Of a DNA stretch of 48,935 nt, positions 17,385-24,459 are shown in pieces. Numbering within the stretch: the first letter of the stretch is position 1; every line of letters starts with the position of its first letter. A program made the position numbers and the translations under genes. The DNA is from Elusimicrobiota bacterium (GTDB lineage Bacteria; Elusimicrobiota; Elusimicrobia; UBA1565): NCBI GenBank assembly GCA_003450735.1, contig DMEZ01000069.1, positions 101,100-150,034 of the forward strand, written 5' to 3'. The notes under the pieces are model-generated. The model worked only from the letters and a program-made list of their open reading frames with translations. It made no database searches and was not told the DNA's origin.

Positions 17385-18466
17385 GACTTGGATTTTCTGT
17401 AGCTCGTCCTGGCCTCGACCTCCAGGAGACAGAACCGGGCCCCTTGGTTGTCGTTCGGATTGAGCCAGAGCATGCGTTCGAATATCTTCCCCGCGGCCTC
17501 GAAATCGCCTTGAGCCCAATGGCTTAGCCCCAGCCCATGCAGGCAGCGCAGGAAAGGCCTGTTGTCGATGCGGTTCCAGGGAAGGACTCCCTTGAAGTCG
17601 CAACCCAACGACAGCTCCCCTATGGCCACGCCGGCAGCATAGTGGCGCTGGGCCAGTTTCGCCTGCCAGTCGCGCGGCGGGTCGCCGAAGACCCAGTTGC
17701 CCAGGTGCGCGTGAGCGTCCAGGACGCGGAGGTCTTCTTCCAGACATTGATGCAGGACTTTGAAGGATTGTGAGACGTCGCCGGCCTCATAGAGGCCGAC
17801 GGCCTGCCCGATGGGGTCGGAGTCCGGGTCATCCGGATCGAGGCCGGGCAATATCTGCTCCATCTCGAAGCTGGGCCGCGGCCCCGCAGCGATGACCGGC
17901 TTGAGGCATTCCATGACCGGCCCGTCGTCTTCTCCCCAGCCTTCCTCCCGGGGTTCCCATGTCCATTCGTCCAGAAGTTTCAGCGGGGCCAGCCTGAGGG
18001 TGGCGACGTCCAGGCGCATACCGAGTACATGGCCGGAGAGATAGGTGGTCCTCCCGTAGACCCAGGCTTTCCTGGGCCGCACCGTCAGGATATGCGCTTC
18101 GGCCTCGGACCGCACGCCGGCGCCCGGGCGGAAAGTCACGGGCTCGCCCTGGTCGAGAGTCCGGCAGCGGATCGCCTGTCCTTTGACCGCGAAGACGACC
18201 AGCTCGACGCTTTTCGCGTCAGCAAGCCTTTCGACGAGGGTCCGTCGGCCGTCGCCTTCCACCCTGCGCAAGCGCTGGTCTATCCGGCGTTTCAGTTCGT
18301 TCAGCTCCCGCTGAGAAAGCTTTTCTATGTCCATCATCGGTTCGTCCGATGCTAGGCCGCCGGCCTGGTATTCCACTCCTCGGGAGAACGACCTCGCATC
18401 GGCCAGCTCCTTGATGGCGCGTCGATCCAGCAACTCCCGCAGGGATGTCTTGGGCTTTTGCCGCAT
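17381..18466 (-). CDS. TPR-like protein of unknown function
   Basis: The start is ATG 18466, with GAGG 5 nt upstream inside the preceding stop region, giving 361 residues. The N-terminus (RAIKELADARSFSRGVEYQAGG) resembles the segment preceding SWIM zinc fingers, but no CxC...CxH ligands follow. The C-terminal third (GNWVFGDPPRDW, RPFLRCLHGLGLSHWAQGDFEAAGKIFERMLWLNPNDNQ; quoted in parts from about 17400-17700) is a TPR-like pair seen in many uncharacterised bacterial proteins. The middle (about residues 85-190) has no recognisable motif. Translation is coupled to the SEC-C gene downstream. Probably cytoplasmic: no signal peptide or membrane segment. Confidence 0.75.
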   Translation of the reverse strand: MRQKPKTSLRELLDRRAIKELADARSFSRGVEYQAGGLASDEPMMDIEKLSQRELNELKRRIDQRLRRVEGDGRRTLVERLADAKSVELVVFAVKGQAIRCRTLDQGEPVTFRPGAGVRSEAEAHILTVRPRKAWVYGRTTYLSGHVLGMRLDVATLRLAPLKLLDEWTWEPREEGWGEDDGPVMECLKPVIAAGPRPSFEMEQILPGLDPDDPDSDPIGQAVGLYEAGDVSQSFKVLHQCLEEDLRVLDAHAHLGNWVFGDPPRDWQAKLAQRHYAAGVAIGELSLGCDFKGVLPWNRIDNRPFLRCLHGLGLSHWAQGDFEAAGKIFERMLWLNPNDNQGARFCLLEVEARTSYRKSKS

Positions 18467-18473
18467 TGATGCC

Positions 18474-19964
18474 TCAGCGCAACAGCAACAAGGAGGGCAG
18501 AGATACCGTGATGATGCGCGGATCACGGACACGGACATCGTCTGTCATGGTCACCAGGATGCCGAAGGGGGCGTTGTTGGCCCTCTTCTCCAGGAAGGCC
18601 CGCAAACCTTGCGTATCCTCCAGTTCATCCAGGCGCCGACGGTACTTCACCTCCAGCGGGATGCGGCGGTCGCCGACACTCAGGATGAAGTCCACCTCCG
18701 GCTCTGCGGACCGCGCCGGGAAGTAGGCCAGGTCCAGGTGCGGCAGGCCGGCCAGGAAGTAACCGGCGACGCTCTCGGCCAGGTGGCCGGCCAGGTCGGC
18801 AAGGTGAGGGGCCCGCTCCAGGCCCTCCGAATCCAGTGGGACGACCTCCTGGAGCCAGCTCGCCCGCAGGCCATGGTCGCAAAGGCAAAGCTTGTCGCCG
18901 TGCCCTCCGGTTTTCTTCAAGCGAAGCTCCGCGGGATGGACGAGCTTGAGCAAGAGCGAGCCGTCCAGCAGGTTCAAGGCGCGCGATATGCGCTGCCAGC
19001 TCACGTCCTTGCCCAGTGCGTTCTTGACCTCGCGAATGAAAAAGGCCTTGGCCGGCGCCTGCCCGGCGTAACGGCAGGCCAGGCGGAAAGCCTCCTCAAG
19101 CAGGGCTTGGTCGCGCTTGGCGGACTTGCCGCCGGTGAGAAGATCGTGCTGGATGACCCTGCGAATCACGGTTTCGTTGAGTTGGTCGGCCAGTTCCGCC
19201 CAGGGCATGGCCGCCTGGCCGTGGGCTACCGGATAGCCCCCCCTCTCGGAGAAGGCCTTGAACGCCCGGTCGCGGGCCTCGCGGCGGCTCTCGCCGTGGG
19301 CCTGCAAAGCCTGCCAGAACTCGAAATGGAGCAGAGGCTCCAGGCCGTTGTGCGGCAGATGCGGCGCGATCTCCGGACCGCCGCTCAGGGCGGATATCTC
19401 GCGAAGGAGCAGCGTGCCGATGTCGACCGTGGTAAGGCGCCCGGCCAGGCTGTCCCGGCCGGCCTCGATGCGCAAAGCCGAGCTTCCGGTCACGAAAACC
19501 TTGACGGTGTGGTGGTCCACCAGGGCCTTGAGCTGGGGGGCCCAGGAGGGCAGGATATGCAGTTCGTCGAAGAACAGGTACGCGGCTTCCTTGTCCCTGG
19601 CGGCTTCGTTGAACGTGCGGCCCAGGACATGCTCCTGGAACCATCTGGCGATGGAAAGGAATGGGTCGCCGAACCCTTCCAGGGACGGCAGTTCGTCGAA
19701 CTGGACCCTCATGATGCGGCGTGGGTCGACATGCCGCTCCTTCATGAGGTAGTCAATCATCTGGAACTGGAGCGTGGTCTTTCCCACCTGGCGAGGCCCG
19801 CGCAGGACAACGGCGGGGGCGAGGCCCGCGTCCATCTTTTTGAGGACGGTCCCGAAGGCCCAGCGCCTGAACCGCGGCGGCTCGGGGCTGGGTTTGCCCC
19901 GCCACCAGGGGTTAATGTCCCGCAGGTGGGCTTCGAGCTTGTGGGGTATCCGTTCGCTGGTCAT
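18474..19964 (-). CDS. AAA ATPase with C-terminal DUF4143 (PD-(D/E)xK-like) domain
   Basis: The protein has 496 residues. Walker A is VVLRGPRQVGKTTLQ (about residue 55), Walker B is AAYLFFDELHILP, and sensor-like VKVFVTGSSALRI follows. The C-terminal DUF4143 part (about residues 380-480) contains EVDFIL...RRIPLEVKYRR, the D...ExK arrangement of restriction-like nuclease folds. Family members are widespread, function largely unknown, and are often linked to mobile or defence-like loci. Its ATG overlaps the stop of the excisionase-like HTH gene (ATGA, 19961-19964), so the two form a coupled pair. A DNA-acting ATPase or nuclease controlled by the small HTH protein is inferred. Confidence 0.88.
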   Translation of the reverse strand: MTSERIPHKLEAHLRDINPWWRGKPSPEPPRFRRWAFGTVLKKMDAGLAPAVVLRGPRQVGKTTLQFQMIDYLMKERHVDPRRIMRVQFDELPSLEGFGDPFLSIARWFQEHVLGRTFNEAARDKEAAYLFFDELHILPSWAPQLKALVDHHTVKVFVTGSSALRIEAGRDSLAGRLTTVDIGTLLLREISALSGGPEIAPHLPHNGLEPLLHFEFWQALQAHGESRREARDRAFKAFSERGGYPVAHGQAAMPWAELADQLNETVIRRVIQHDLLTGGKSAKRDQALLEEAFRLACRYAGQAPAKAFFIREVKNALGKDVSWQRISRALNLLDGSLLLKLVHPAELRLKKTGGHGDKLCLCDHGLRASWLQEVVPLDSEGLERAPHLADLAGHLAESVAGYFLAGLPHLDLAYFPARSAEPEVDFILSVGDRRIPLEVKYRRRLDELEDTQGLRAFLEKRANNAPFGILVTMTDDVRVRDPRIITVSLPSLLLLR

Positions 19965-20227
19965 GGGCGCCTCAAATGGTCTTCAGGCGGCATTGGAGCG
20001 CCAGATTGGCGGCCGCCTCGTCGTCCAAGGTTGCGCCCGACTGGTCGCCGCGCATCATCAGCCCTGCCGCTCTTCACCCAATCATCGACCTCTTCCGTCT
20101 TGAACTTCCAGAGCTTTCCGACGCGATGGGCCGGCAGCCGACGGCGGTCGATCCAACGGTAAATCGTATCCTCGGCAACGCCGAGATACTGTGCTATTTC
20201 CTCAGCGGAAAACCATCGTGACACCAT
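19961..20227 (-). CDS. Excisionase/MerR-type helix-turn-helix DNA-binding protein
   Basis: The protein has 88 residues. Residues 4-55 match the excisionase-type HTH: WFSAEEIAQYLGVAEDTIY, RWIDRRRLPAHRVGKLW, then KFKTEEVDDWVKSG. The tail is basic and disordered (Arg/Gly-rich). GAGG lies 5 nt before the ATG. It is the first gene of the four-gene operon and overlaps the ATPase gene by 4 bp. Direct repeats with one-turn spacing sit just upstream (20242-20258) and are a plausible binding site for autoregulation. It could be an excision-type architectural protein or just a local repressor; no partner integrase is in the operon. Confidence 0.85.
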   Translation of the reverse strand: MVSRWFSAEEIAQYLGVAEDTIYRWIDRRRLPAHRVGKLWKFKTEEVDDWVKSGRADDARRPVGRNLGRRGGRQSGAPMPPEDHLRRP

Positions 20228-20241
20228 CGAAACCTCGCAAT

Positions 20242-20258
20242 AGTCGGTTAAAGTCGGT
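20242..20258. promoter_or_regulatory. Direct repeat upstream of the HTH gene, possible operator
   Basis: AGTCGGT occurs at 20242-20248 and again at 20252-20258, one helical turn apart, in the 66-bp gap before the HTH gene. On the minus strand a TATAGT sits at 20276-20271. This spacing fits a protein binding side by side on one face of DNA. Confidence 0.4.
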
Positions 20259-20293
20259 CAGAATCGTTATGACTATACAATAAATTCGTGCGT

Positions 20294-20914
20294 CTACTTC
20301 AGCCGGCAGGTGGGGTGGCCGAGGCCGAAGAAGTTCGTGCCGAAGGCGTTCTGCTTGCCTGTGCGATAGACCGCGACCAGGTTCCACAGCGGGTCCTTGG
20401 GGTGCAGGAAGTAGTACACCTTCGGAGTCTCCCCCTTCTTGCGGGCCTTCTTGGAGGGCTTGACCACCACCTTCTGCAGGGTGAACTCCACCATCATCTC
20501 GCATTCGGTGCACTGGGTCTGCTCCGTGATGAACTGCACCTCCGTCTCCTCGAGCGAGGCGAAGCCGGCCATCCTCATGATGCCGACCCCCCGCTCCCCC
20601 TCGAGCGCCTGGCAGTCCTTCTCGGAAGGCGAGGGCAGGTCCACCCGGCGCACGGGCGGCTTCCGGCGCCCGTCCGAGATCTTCTTGAAGGCGCGCAGCT
20701 CCTCCTTCTTGGCGAGACAGCCCTCGCGCATCTCCGAAGGCAACCCGGCCGGGTCCACCGCGAGGAACTCCTCCACCCGCTCGGGAGGCAGGTCGGCGGT
20801 CGGCGTGGTCAGGAAGAGCTCGACGAGCAGCTGCTGCGCCGTGGGCGGGAGCTGGGCCTTCTTCGCCGCGGACGCGGGAAAAGCCAGCAGGGCGAGCGCC
20901 AGGAGGAGCCTCAC
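20294..20914 (-). CDS. Small exported protein of unknown function
   Basis: The protein has 206 residues with a clear signal peptide (MRLLLALALLAFPASAAKK, cleavage after ASA). The mature part is polar and basic, has a CTEC cysteine pair (about residue 138) inside a beta-rich stretch (VQFITEQTQ, MVEFTLQKVVV), and ends FGLGHPTCRLK. No known family is recognised. The ATG overlaps the stop of the Xer gene (20911-20914), so it belongs to the recA-xer transcript, an odd partner for an exported protein. The Cys residues may form a disulfide or bind metal outside the cytoplasm. Confidence 0.8.
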   Translation of the reverse strand: MRLLLALALLAFPASAAKKAQLPPTAQQLLVELFLTTPTADLPPERVEEFLAVDPAGLPSEMREGCLAKKEELRAFKKISDGRRKPPVRRVDLPSPSEKDCQALEGERGVGIMRMAGFASLEETEVQFITEQTQCTECEMMVEFTLQKVVVKPSKKARKKGETPKVYYFLHPKDPLWNLVAVYRTGKQNAFGTNFFGLGHPTCRLK

Positions 20915-21828
20915 GGCCGCGGGTGGTGCTTCTCGTGCGCGCGCTTGAGGGCCGAGGCGTCGAGGTGGGTGTAGATCTGCGTGGTCGTCAGGCTCGCGTG
21001 GCCGAGCATCTCCTGCACGGCGCGCGGGTCGGCGCCCCCGCGCAGGAGGTGCGTGGCGAAGGTGTGGCGCAGGAGGTGGGGGTGCAGCTCGCGGCCCAGG
21101 TTGGCGCGGCGGCCGAGCGCCTTGAGGTCGCGCCAGAGCCCGACGCGGGAGAGGGCCTTGCCGCCGCGGCCCAAAAACACCTGCGGGTCGACCGCCTTCC
21201 CCGAGAACGCGGCCGCGCGGCTGCGCAGGAAGCGCTCGAGCGAGCGCCGGGCACGGTCGTGCACGGGCACCATGCGCTCCTTGGAGCCCTTGCCGAACAC
21301 GCGGATCCAGCCTTCGGCCAGGTTCACGTACTCGGGCTTGAGCGCGAGCAGCTCGCTGGCCCGCACGCCGGTGGCGTAGAGCAGCTCGAGCATCGTCTTC
21401 GCGCGCAGGAGCGGATACGAGCCCCCGTCGGGAGTCCGGAGCAGGGTCTCCATCTCCGCGGCGCTCAGGCAGTCCGGCAGGAGCTTGGGCAGCTTGGGCG
21501 CGCGGAACTTGCGGGTGGGGTCCTCGGCCACGCGCTCCTCGGCCGACTGGAAGCGGTAGAAGGACTTGAGGGCCTCCATCTTGCGGAAGATGGAGCTCGC
21601 CTCGAGGCCTTTCTCCTTCAGGGCCCAGAGGTAGTCCGCAAGAAGGCGCGGGTCGGCCTTGAGCGGGTCGCGGCCCTTGAGCCAGGCCAGGAACTCGGCC
21701 ACGTCCCGGCGGTAGGCGCCGCAGGTGTTGAGCGAGAGGCCTCGCTCGAGCGAGAGGTGCCGGGCGTATTCCTCAAGCAGAGGGGACGCCCTTTCGGGCG
21801 TCCCCTCCGCGTCCGGTGCTCCGTTCAA
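20911..21828 (-). CDS. Tyrosine recombinase, XerC/XerD type
   Basis: The protein has 305 residues, the usual Xer length. The N-terminal SAM-like domain (LLEEYARHLSLERGLSLNT) is followed by the catalytic domain with all active-site residues: Arg in ATGVRASELLAL, Lys in GKGSKERMVPV, HxxR in HLLRHTFATHLL, His in LGHASLTTTQ, and Tyr in IYTHLD. It would resolve chromosome dimers at a dif site with a partner recombinase. Its start is 4 bp after the recA stop, so the two are probably one transcript. XerC versus XerD cannot be settled from sequence alone. The vertical, housekeeping context argues against it being an island integrase. Confidence 0.92.
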   Translation of the reverse strand: MNGAPDAEGTPERASPLLEEYARHLSLERGLSLNTCGAYRRDVAEFLAWLKGRDPLKADPRLLADYLWALKEKGLEASSIFRKMEALKSFYRFQSAEERVAEDPTRKFRAPKLPKLLPDCLSAAEMETLLRTPDGGSYPLLRAKTMLELLYATGVRASELLALKPEYVNLAEGWIRVFGKGSKERMVPVHDRARRSLERFLRSRAAAFSGKAVDPQVFLGRGGKALSRVGLWRDLKALGRRANLGRELHPHLLRHTFATHLLRGGADPRAVQEMLGHASLTTTQIYTHLDASALKRAHEKHHPRP

Positions 21829-21832
21829 GGCG

Positions 21833-22951
21833 TTAGGCGTGTGCCTTGCGGTGCGCTTTGAGCGAGGCCGACGCGGCCTCGGCCTTGGGCTCGAGCTTGG
21901 GCTCCGGCTCCGGCTGGACCTCGGGGCGGACGGCCTCGGGCGCGGCCGGCACGCTGAGGTACTTGGCGCGCAGGGCCTTCTCGATCTCGTCGGCCAGCTT
22001 CGGCGCGCCCTGGAGGGTCGCCTTCGCGTTGTCGCGGCCCTGGCCCAGGCGCTCGCCGTTGTAGAGCAGCCAGGAGCCGGACTTCTCGATGAGGCCGCCG
22101 TCGACGCCCATGTCGAGGATGCAGCCCTCGCGCGAGGTGCCGTGGCCGTAGATCATGTCGAAGACGGCCTGGCGGTAGGGCGCGGCCACCTTGTTCTTGA
22201 CCACCTTCACGCGGCAGCGGGAGCCGACGATCTCGTCGCCCTGCTTGAGGTTCTCGATGCGGCGGATGTCGAGGCGGACCGAGGAGTAGAACTTGAGGGC
22301 GAGTCCGCCCGGGGTCGTCTCGGGGTTGCCGAACATCACGCCGATCTTGTGCCGGATCTGGTTGATGAAGATCAGGCAGGTCTGGGTGCGGGCGATGGAG
22401 GAGGTGAGCTTGCGCAAAGCCTGGCTCATGAGCCGGGCCTGCAGGCCCATGTGCTGGTCGCCCATCTCTCCCTCGATCTCGGCCTGCGGCACGAGCGCGG
22501 CCACGGAGTCGACGACGATGATGTCGAGCGCGCCGGAGCGCACCAGGCGCTCGGTGATCTCGAGGGCCTGCTCGCCGGAGTCGGGCTGGGAGATGAGCAG
22601 CTTCTCCACGTCCACGCCGATGGCGCGCGCGTAGCCCGGGTCCATCGCGTGCTCGGCGTCCACGTAGGCGGCCATGCCGCCCAGCTTCTGAGCCTGCGCG
22701 ACGACCTGCAGGGCCACGGTGGTCTTGCCGGTGGCCTCGGGCCCGAAGATCTCCACGATGCGCCCGCGCGGCAGGCCGCCGATCCCCAGGGCCAGGTCCA
22801 GGGAGAGCGCCCCGGTCGGGATGGCCCCGACCTTGGCCTTCGCTTCCCGGTCGCCCAGGCGCATGACGGCTTCCTTGCCGAACGCCTTCTCGATCTGCGT
22901 CAAAGCCAGTTCCAGCGCCTTCTGCTTCCCGTTGTCTTCGTTCGTGGTCAC
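21833..22951 (-). CDS. recA: Recombinase RecA
   Basis: The protein has 372 residues from the GTG at 22951 (TTNEDNGKQKALELALTQIE). Walker A is GPEATGKTT, Walker B region IIVVDSVAALVP, loop L1 EGEMGDQHMGLQARLMSQAL, and L2/ATP cap FINQIRHKIGVMFGNPETTPGG. The C-terminal tail is Pro/Glu/Ala-rich and ends KAHRKAHA, more basic than the acidic tail of E. coli RecA. GGGGGAG lies about 11 nt before the GTG. A longer frame to 23146 runs through the promoter and REP-like DNA and is rejected. RecA forms filaments on single-stranded DNA, performs strand exchange and triggers LexA self-cleavage. An extended -10 is at 22995-23003; no LexA box is recognised. Confidence 0.98.
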   Translation of the reverse strand: MTTNEDNGKQKALELALTQIEKAFGKEAVMRLGDREAKAKVGAIPTGALSLDLALGIGGLPRGRIVEIFGPEATGKTTVALQVVAQAQKLGGMAAYVDAEHAMDPGYARAIGVDVEKLLISQPDSGEQALEITERLVRSGALDIIVVDSVAALVPQAEIEGEMGDQHMGLQARLMSQALRKLTSSIARTQTCLIFINQIRHKIGVMFGNPETTPGGLALKFYSSVRLDIRRIENLKQGDEIVGSRCRVKVVKNKVAAPYRQAVFDMIYGHGTSREGCILDMGVDGGLIEKSGSWLLYNGERLGQGRDNAKATLQGAPKLADEIEKALRAKYLSVPAAPEAVRPEVQPEPEPKLEPKAEAASASLKAHRKAHA

Positions 22952-22994
22952 TTTGTTTTCTCCCCCGACGGTGTCTTTACCGCCGCCGGATGTT

Positions 22995-23003
22995 ATTGTA
23001 CCA
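22995..23003 (-). promoter_or_regulatory. Extended -10 element upstream of recA
   Basis: TGGTACAAT on the minus strand matches an extended -10 (TGnTAtAAT). The -35 is poor: TTGTGG at 23027-23022 is 21 bp away. The leader to the GTG would be about 37 nt. Confidence 0.5.
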
Positions 23004-23006
23004 AAC

Positions 23007-23040
23007 TGGGCTCTCGCCCACCCACAAGTACGTATGTGGG
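23007..23040. other. Two adjacent small hairpins upstream of the recA -10
   Basis: TGGGC-TCTC-GCCCA (23007-23020) is followed directly by CCCACA-N8-TGTGGG (23021-23040). Both lie in the -12 to -45 region of the recA promoter, so they may be binding sites rather than RNA structures. No published operator is recognised. Confidence 0.5.
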
Positions 23041-23076
23041 CCCTAAAAAGTTCCCTTGCGATGCCGTTCTCCTTTC

Positions 23077-23142
23077 GTCCCAAACATCCAAAATCCGTAG
23101 GTTTGGGACGTCCCGAACCTACGCCGTTTGGAAGTTCGGGAC
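23077..23142. repeat. REP-like head-to-head double palindrome (two 33-bp units)
   Basis: Unit 1 (23077-23109) has arms GTCCCAAAC/GTTTGGGAC around 15 bp. Unit 2 (23110-23142) has arms GTCCCGAAC/GTTCGGGAC around 15 bp. The 15-bp centre of unit 2 is a diverged reverse complement of that of unit 1 (shared TCCAAA and GTAG), so the pair is two inverted copies of one 33-bp element. This is the layout of REP/BIME elements, which are usually mobilised by RAYT transposases; none is in the window. Confidence 0.75.
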
Positions 23143-23150
23143 GCACGGCC

Positions 23151-23176
23151 CCTGGGCGCGCTAGGAAGCGCCCGGG
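23151..23176. other. GC-rich hairpin next to the REP-like element
   Basis: CCTGGGCGC (23151-23159) pairs with GCGCCCGGG (23168-23176) around an 8-nt loop. No T-run follows on either strand, so it is not a typical intrinsic terminator. The rest of the 337-bp gap 22952-23288 holds only this, the REP-like unit and the recA and RHH promoters. Confidence 0.5.
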
Positions 23177-23249
23177 GGCCCGGCCGCCAATTAAGGAGAC
23201 CGAAGAGGCATGTGATACAACGCCAGGAAGCGGCGGGATGTTGCGGGTC

Positions 23250-23283
23250 TTGATTTTTCCAACAGATGTGCTACATTATGTAG
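23250..23283 (+). promoter_or_regulatory. Promoter with palindromic operator for the RHH/NTase pair
   Basis: TTGATT (23250-23255) and TACATT (23272-23277) are 16 bp apart. The -10 lies inside the perfect palindrome CTACATTATGTAG (23271-23283). The ATG at 23289 follows 11 nt after the -10, so the transcript should be nearly leaderless. A palindrome over the -10 fits autorepression by the RHH protein. Confidence 0.6.
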
Positions 23284-23288
23284 TACCA

Positions 23289-23690
23289 ATGTCCACCAAG
23301 CGCCGCGTGCTCACCATCCGCACGGATTCGGGCTCCATCAAGATACCGGCCCGCCTTACCCCTGAGGAGTGGGCGCTGTTCGAGGAGCTCGCCCGGCGGG
23401 AGGGACGCTCCGTGACCGGACAGATCTCCTGGCTCCTCCGTCAGCGTCTGGCCGCGCGAGCCCCCGAGACAGGGTTCCACGGCCTTGAGATCGCGCCCGT
23501 GGCGCGGGTCCGGAAGGCCCGCGAAGCGGCCGATGACCGCGAGAGCCGGTCCTACTGGCGAGCGCGCAGCGCCGAGGAGCGGCTGGCGGAGGTCGAGCGG
23601 CTGCGCGAGCTCGCATACTCCCTGCAGACCGGCGGGAACGGGCTGCCGGGCATCGTTTTCGAAGGCGCGGTCGTCCGCGGGGCGCCATGA
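23289..23690 (+). CDS. Ribbon-helix-helix-like DNA-binding protein (putative antitoxin)
   Basis: The protein has 133 residues. The N-terminal 55 residues (VLTIRTDSGSIKIPARL, then TPEEWALFEELARREGRSV and TGQISWLLRQRLAARA) have the one-strand, two-helix pattern of Arc/MetJ-type regulators. The C-terminal half is charged and helical (SAEERLAEVERLRELAYSL). It overlaps the nucleotidyltransferase gene by 4 bp (ATGA, 23687-23690). The chosen ATG has no Shine-Dalgarno but fits a leaderless transcript from the promoter at 23250. A regulator/antitoxin role is inferred from gene order and operator. Confidence 0.75.
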   Translation: MSTKRRVLTIRTDSGSIKIPARLTPEEWALFEELARREGRSVTGQISWLLRQRLAARAPETGFHGLEIAPVARVRKAREAADDRESRSYWRARSAEERLAEVERLRELAYSLQTGGNGLPGIVFEGAVVRGAP

Positions 23691-24136
23691 CCGGAGGAGA
23701 GAAGAAGGACTTCGCCGATTTCATCGCCGCGCTGAACGCCCAGGGCGTCGAGTACGTGATCGTCGGCGGCTATGCCGTCGTCTTCCATGGCCACGTCCGC
23801 TTCACGAAAGACATCGACATCCTCGTCCGGCCGACTCCGCGCAACGCGAAGCGGCTGATGTCGGCGCTCAAGGGATTCGGTTTCGGCGGGCTCGGCCTGA
23901 AGGAATCGGACGTGCGCCCCGGAAACATCATCCAGCTCGGCCGGCCGCCGAACCGCATCGACCTCCTCATGTCCATCGACGGGGTGGATGCGGACGCGGC
24001 CTGGGATGAGCGCGTCATGGGGAGCTTCCTGGGCCAGACTGCGGGCTTCCTGTCCAAAGAGCGCCTGATCGAGAACAAGAAAGCGACCGGCCGCACCCAG
24101 GACCGGGCGGACGCCGAGGCGCTGGAGCGGGAGTAG
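23687..24136 (+). CDS. Nucleotidyltransferase-fold protein (MNT/DUF6036-like, TA-type)
   Basis: The protein has 149 residues. The nucleotidyltransferase signature is GVEYVIVGGYAVVFHGHVR followed by FTKDIDILVRPTP: the GG turn and the metal-binding DxD are present. The third acidic residue may be in NRIDLLMSIDGVD. Length and the DIDILV form fit small NTases that act in toxin-antitoxin pairs, where they modify tRNA or a partner toxin. Translation is coupled to the RHH gene upstream. It ends next to a degraded gene on the other strand, so the pair may have arrived by insertion. Confidence 0.82.
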   Translation: MTGGEKKDFADFIAALNAQGVEYVIVGGYAVVFHGHVRFTKDIDILVRPTPRNAKRLMSALKGFGFGGLGLKESDVRPGNIIQLGRPPNRIDLLMSIDGVDADAAWDERVMGSFLGQTAGFLSKERLIENKKATGRTQDRADAEALERE

Positions 24137-24149
24137 CGGCCGCGTCATC

Positions 24150-24391
24150 TCAGCCGGAACACGTCCAGGCGCCTTCAGAGCCTTGAGCACAGGCGCGGCG
24201 GACCGACCCTGCGCCACGACGTTCAATTCAGCGCCCGCGTCGTGGGCCTTGATGACCGCCTTCGCGATCTCGCGCGTCATGCGCTCGTCGTTAATCGAGA
24301 ACCCCTCGTGCGTCCAAACCACCGCATCCGACTTGTCCGCGAACGCCTTTGCCAAAGGCGTGGGCGTTGTCCCATCCAGTTCGTATTGCAC
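24150..24391 (-). pseudogene. Truncated gene fragment, alpha/beta-hydrolase-like
   Basis: The minus-strand frame below 24391 reads like genuine protein: SDAVVWTHEGFSINDERMTR, then AGAELNVVAQGRSAAPVLKAL. The last part recalls the nucleophile-elbow region of alpha/beta hydrolases, although GxSxG is not intact. A stop lies just upstream of 24391 in frame, no start region or Shine-Dalgarno is convincing, and the similarity fades near 24150 beside the NTase stop. The rest of the frame runs antisense through the NTase and is noise. Best read as the remnant of a larger gene damaged when the RHH/NTase pair arrived. It fills most of the 323-bp gap 24137-24459. Confidence 0.4.
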
Positions 24392-24459
24392 GATTCTGCG
24401 CGAACTCGTGCATTACGATATATCCAGAGCACAATCACGAACGGGAAGCGGCGGCCGCC

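Noticed and set aside
20911..21828. Xer-type recombinase as the island's integrase
   Set aside because: It lies 14 kb away in a recA transcript and has the length and motifs of a housekeeping Xer protein.
22952..23146. Longer RecA N-terminus
   Set aside because: It would run through the extended -10 and REP-like DNA; the GTG at 22951 has a good Shine-Dalgarno and gives a normal RecA N-terminus.
23151..23176. Intrinsic terminator
   Set aside because: The hairpin is good but no run of T follows on either strand.
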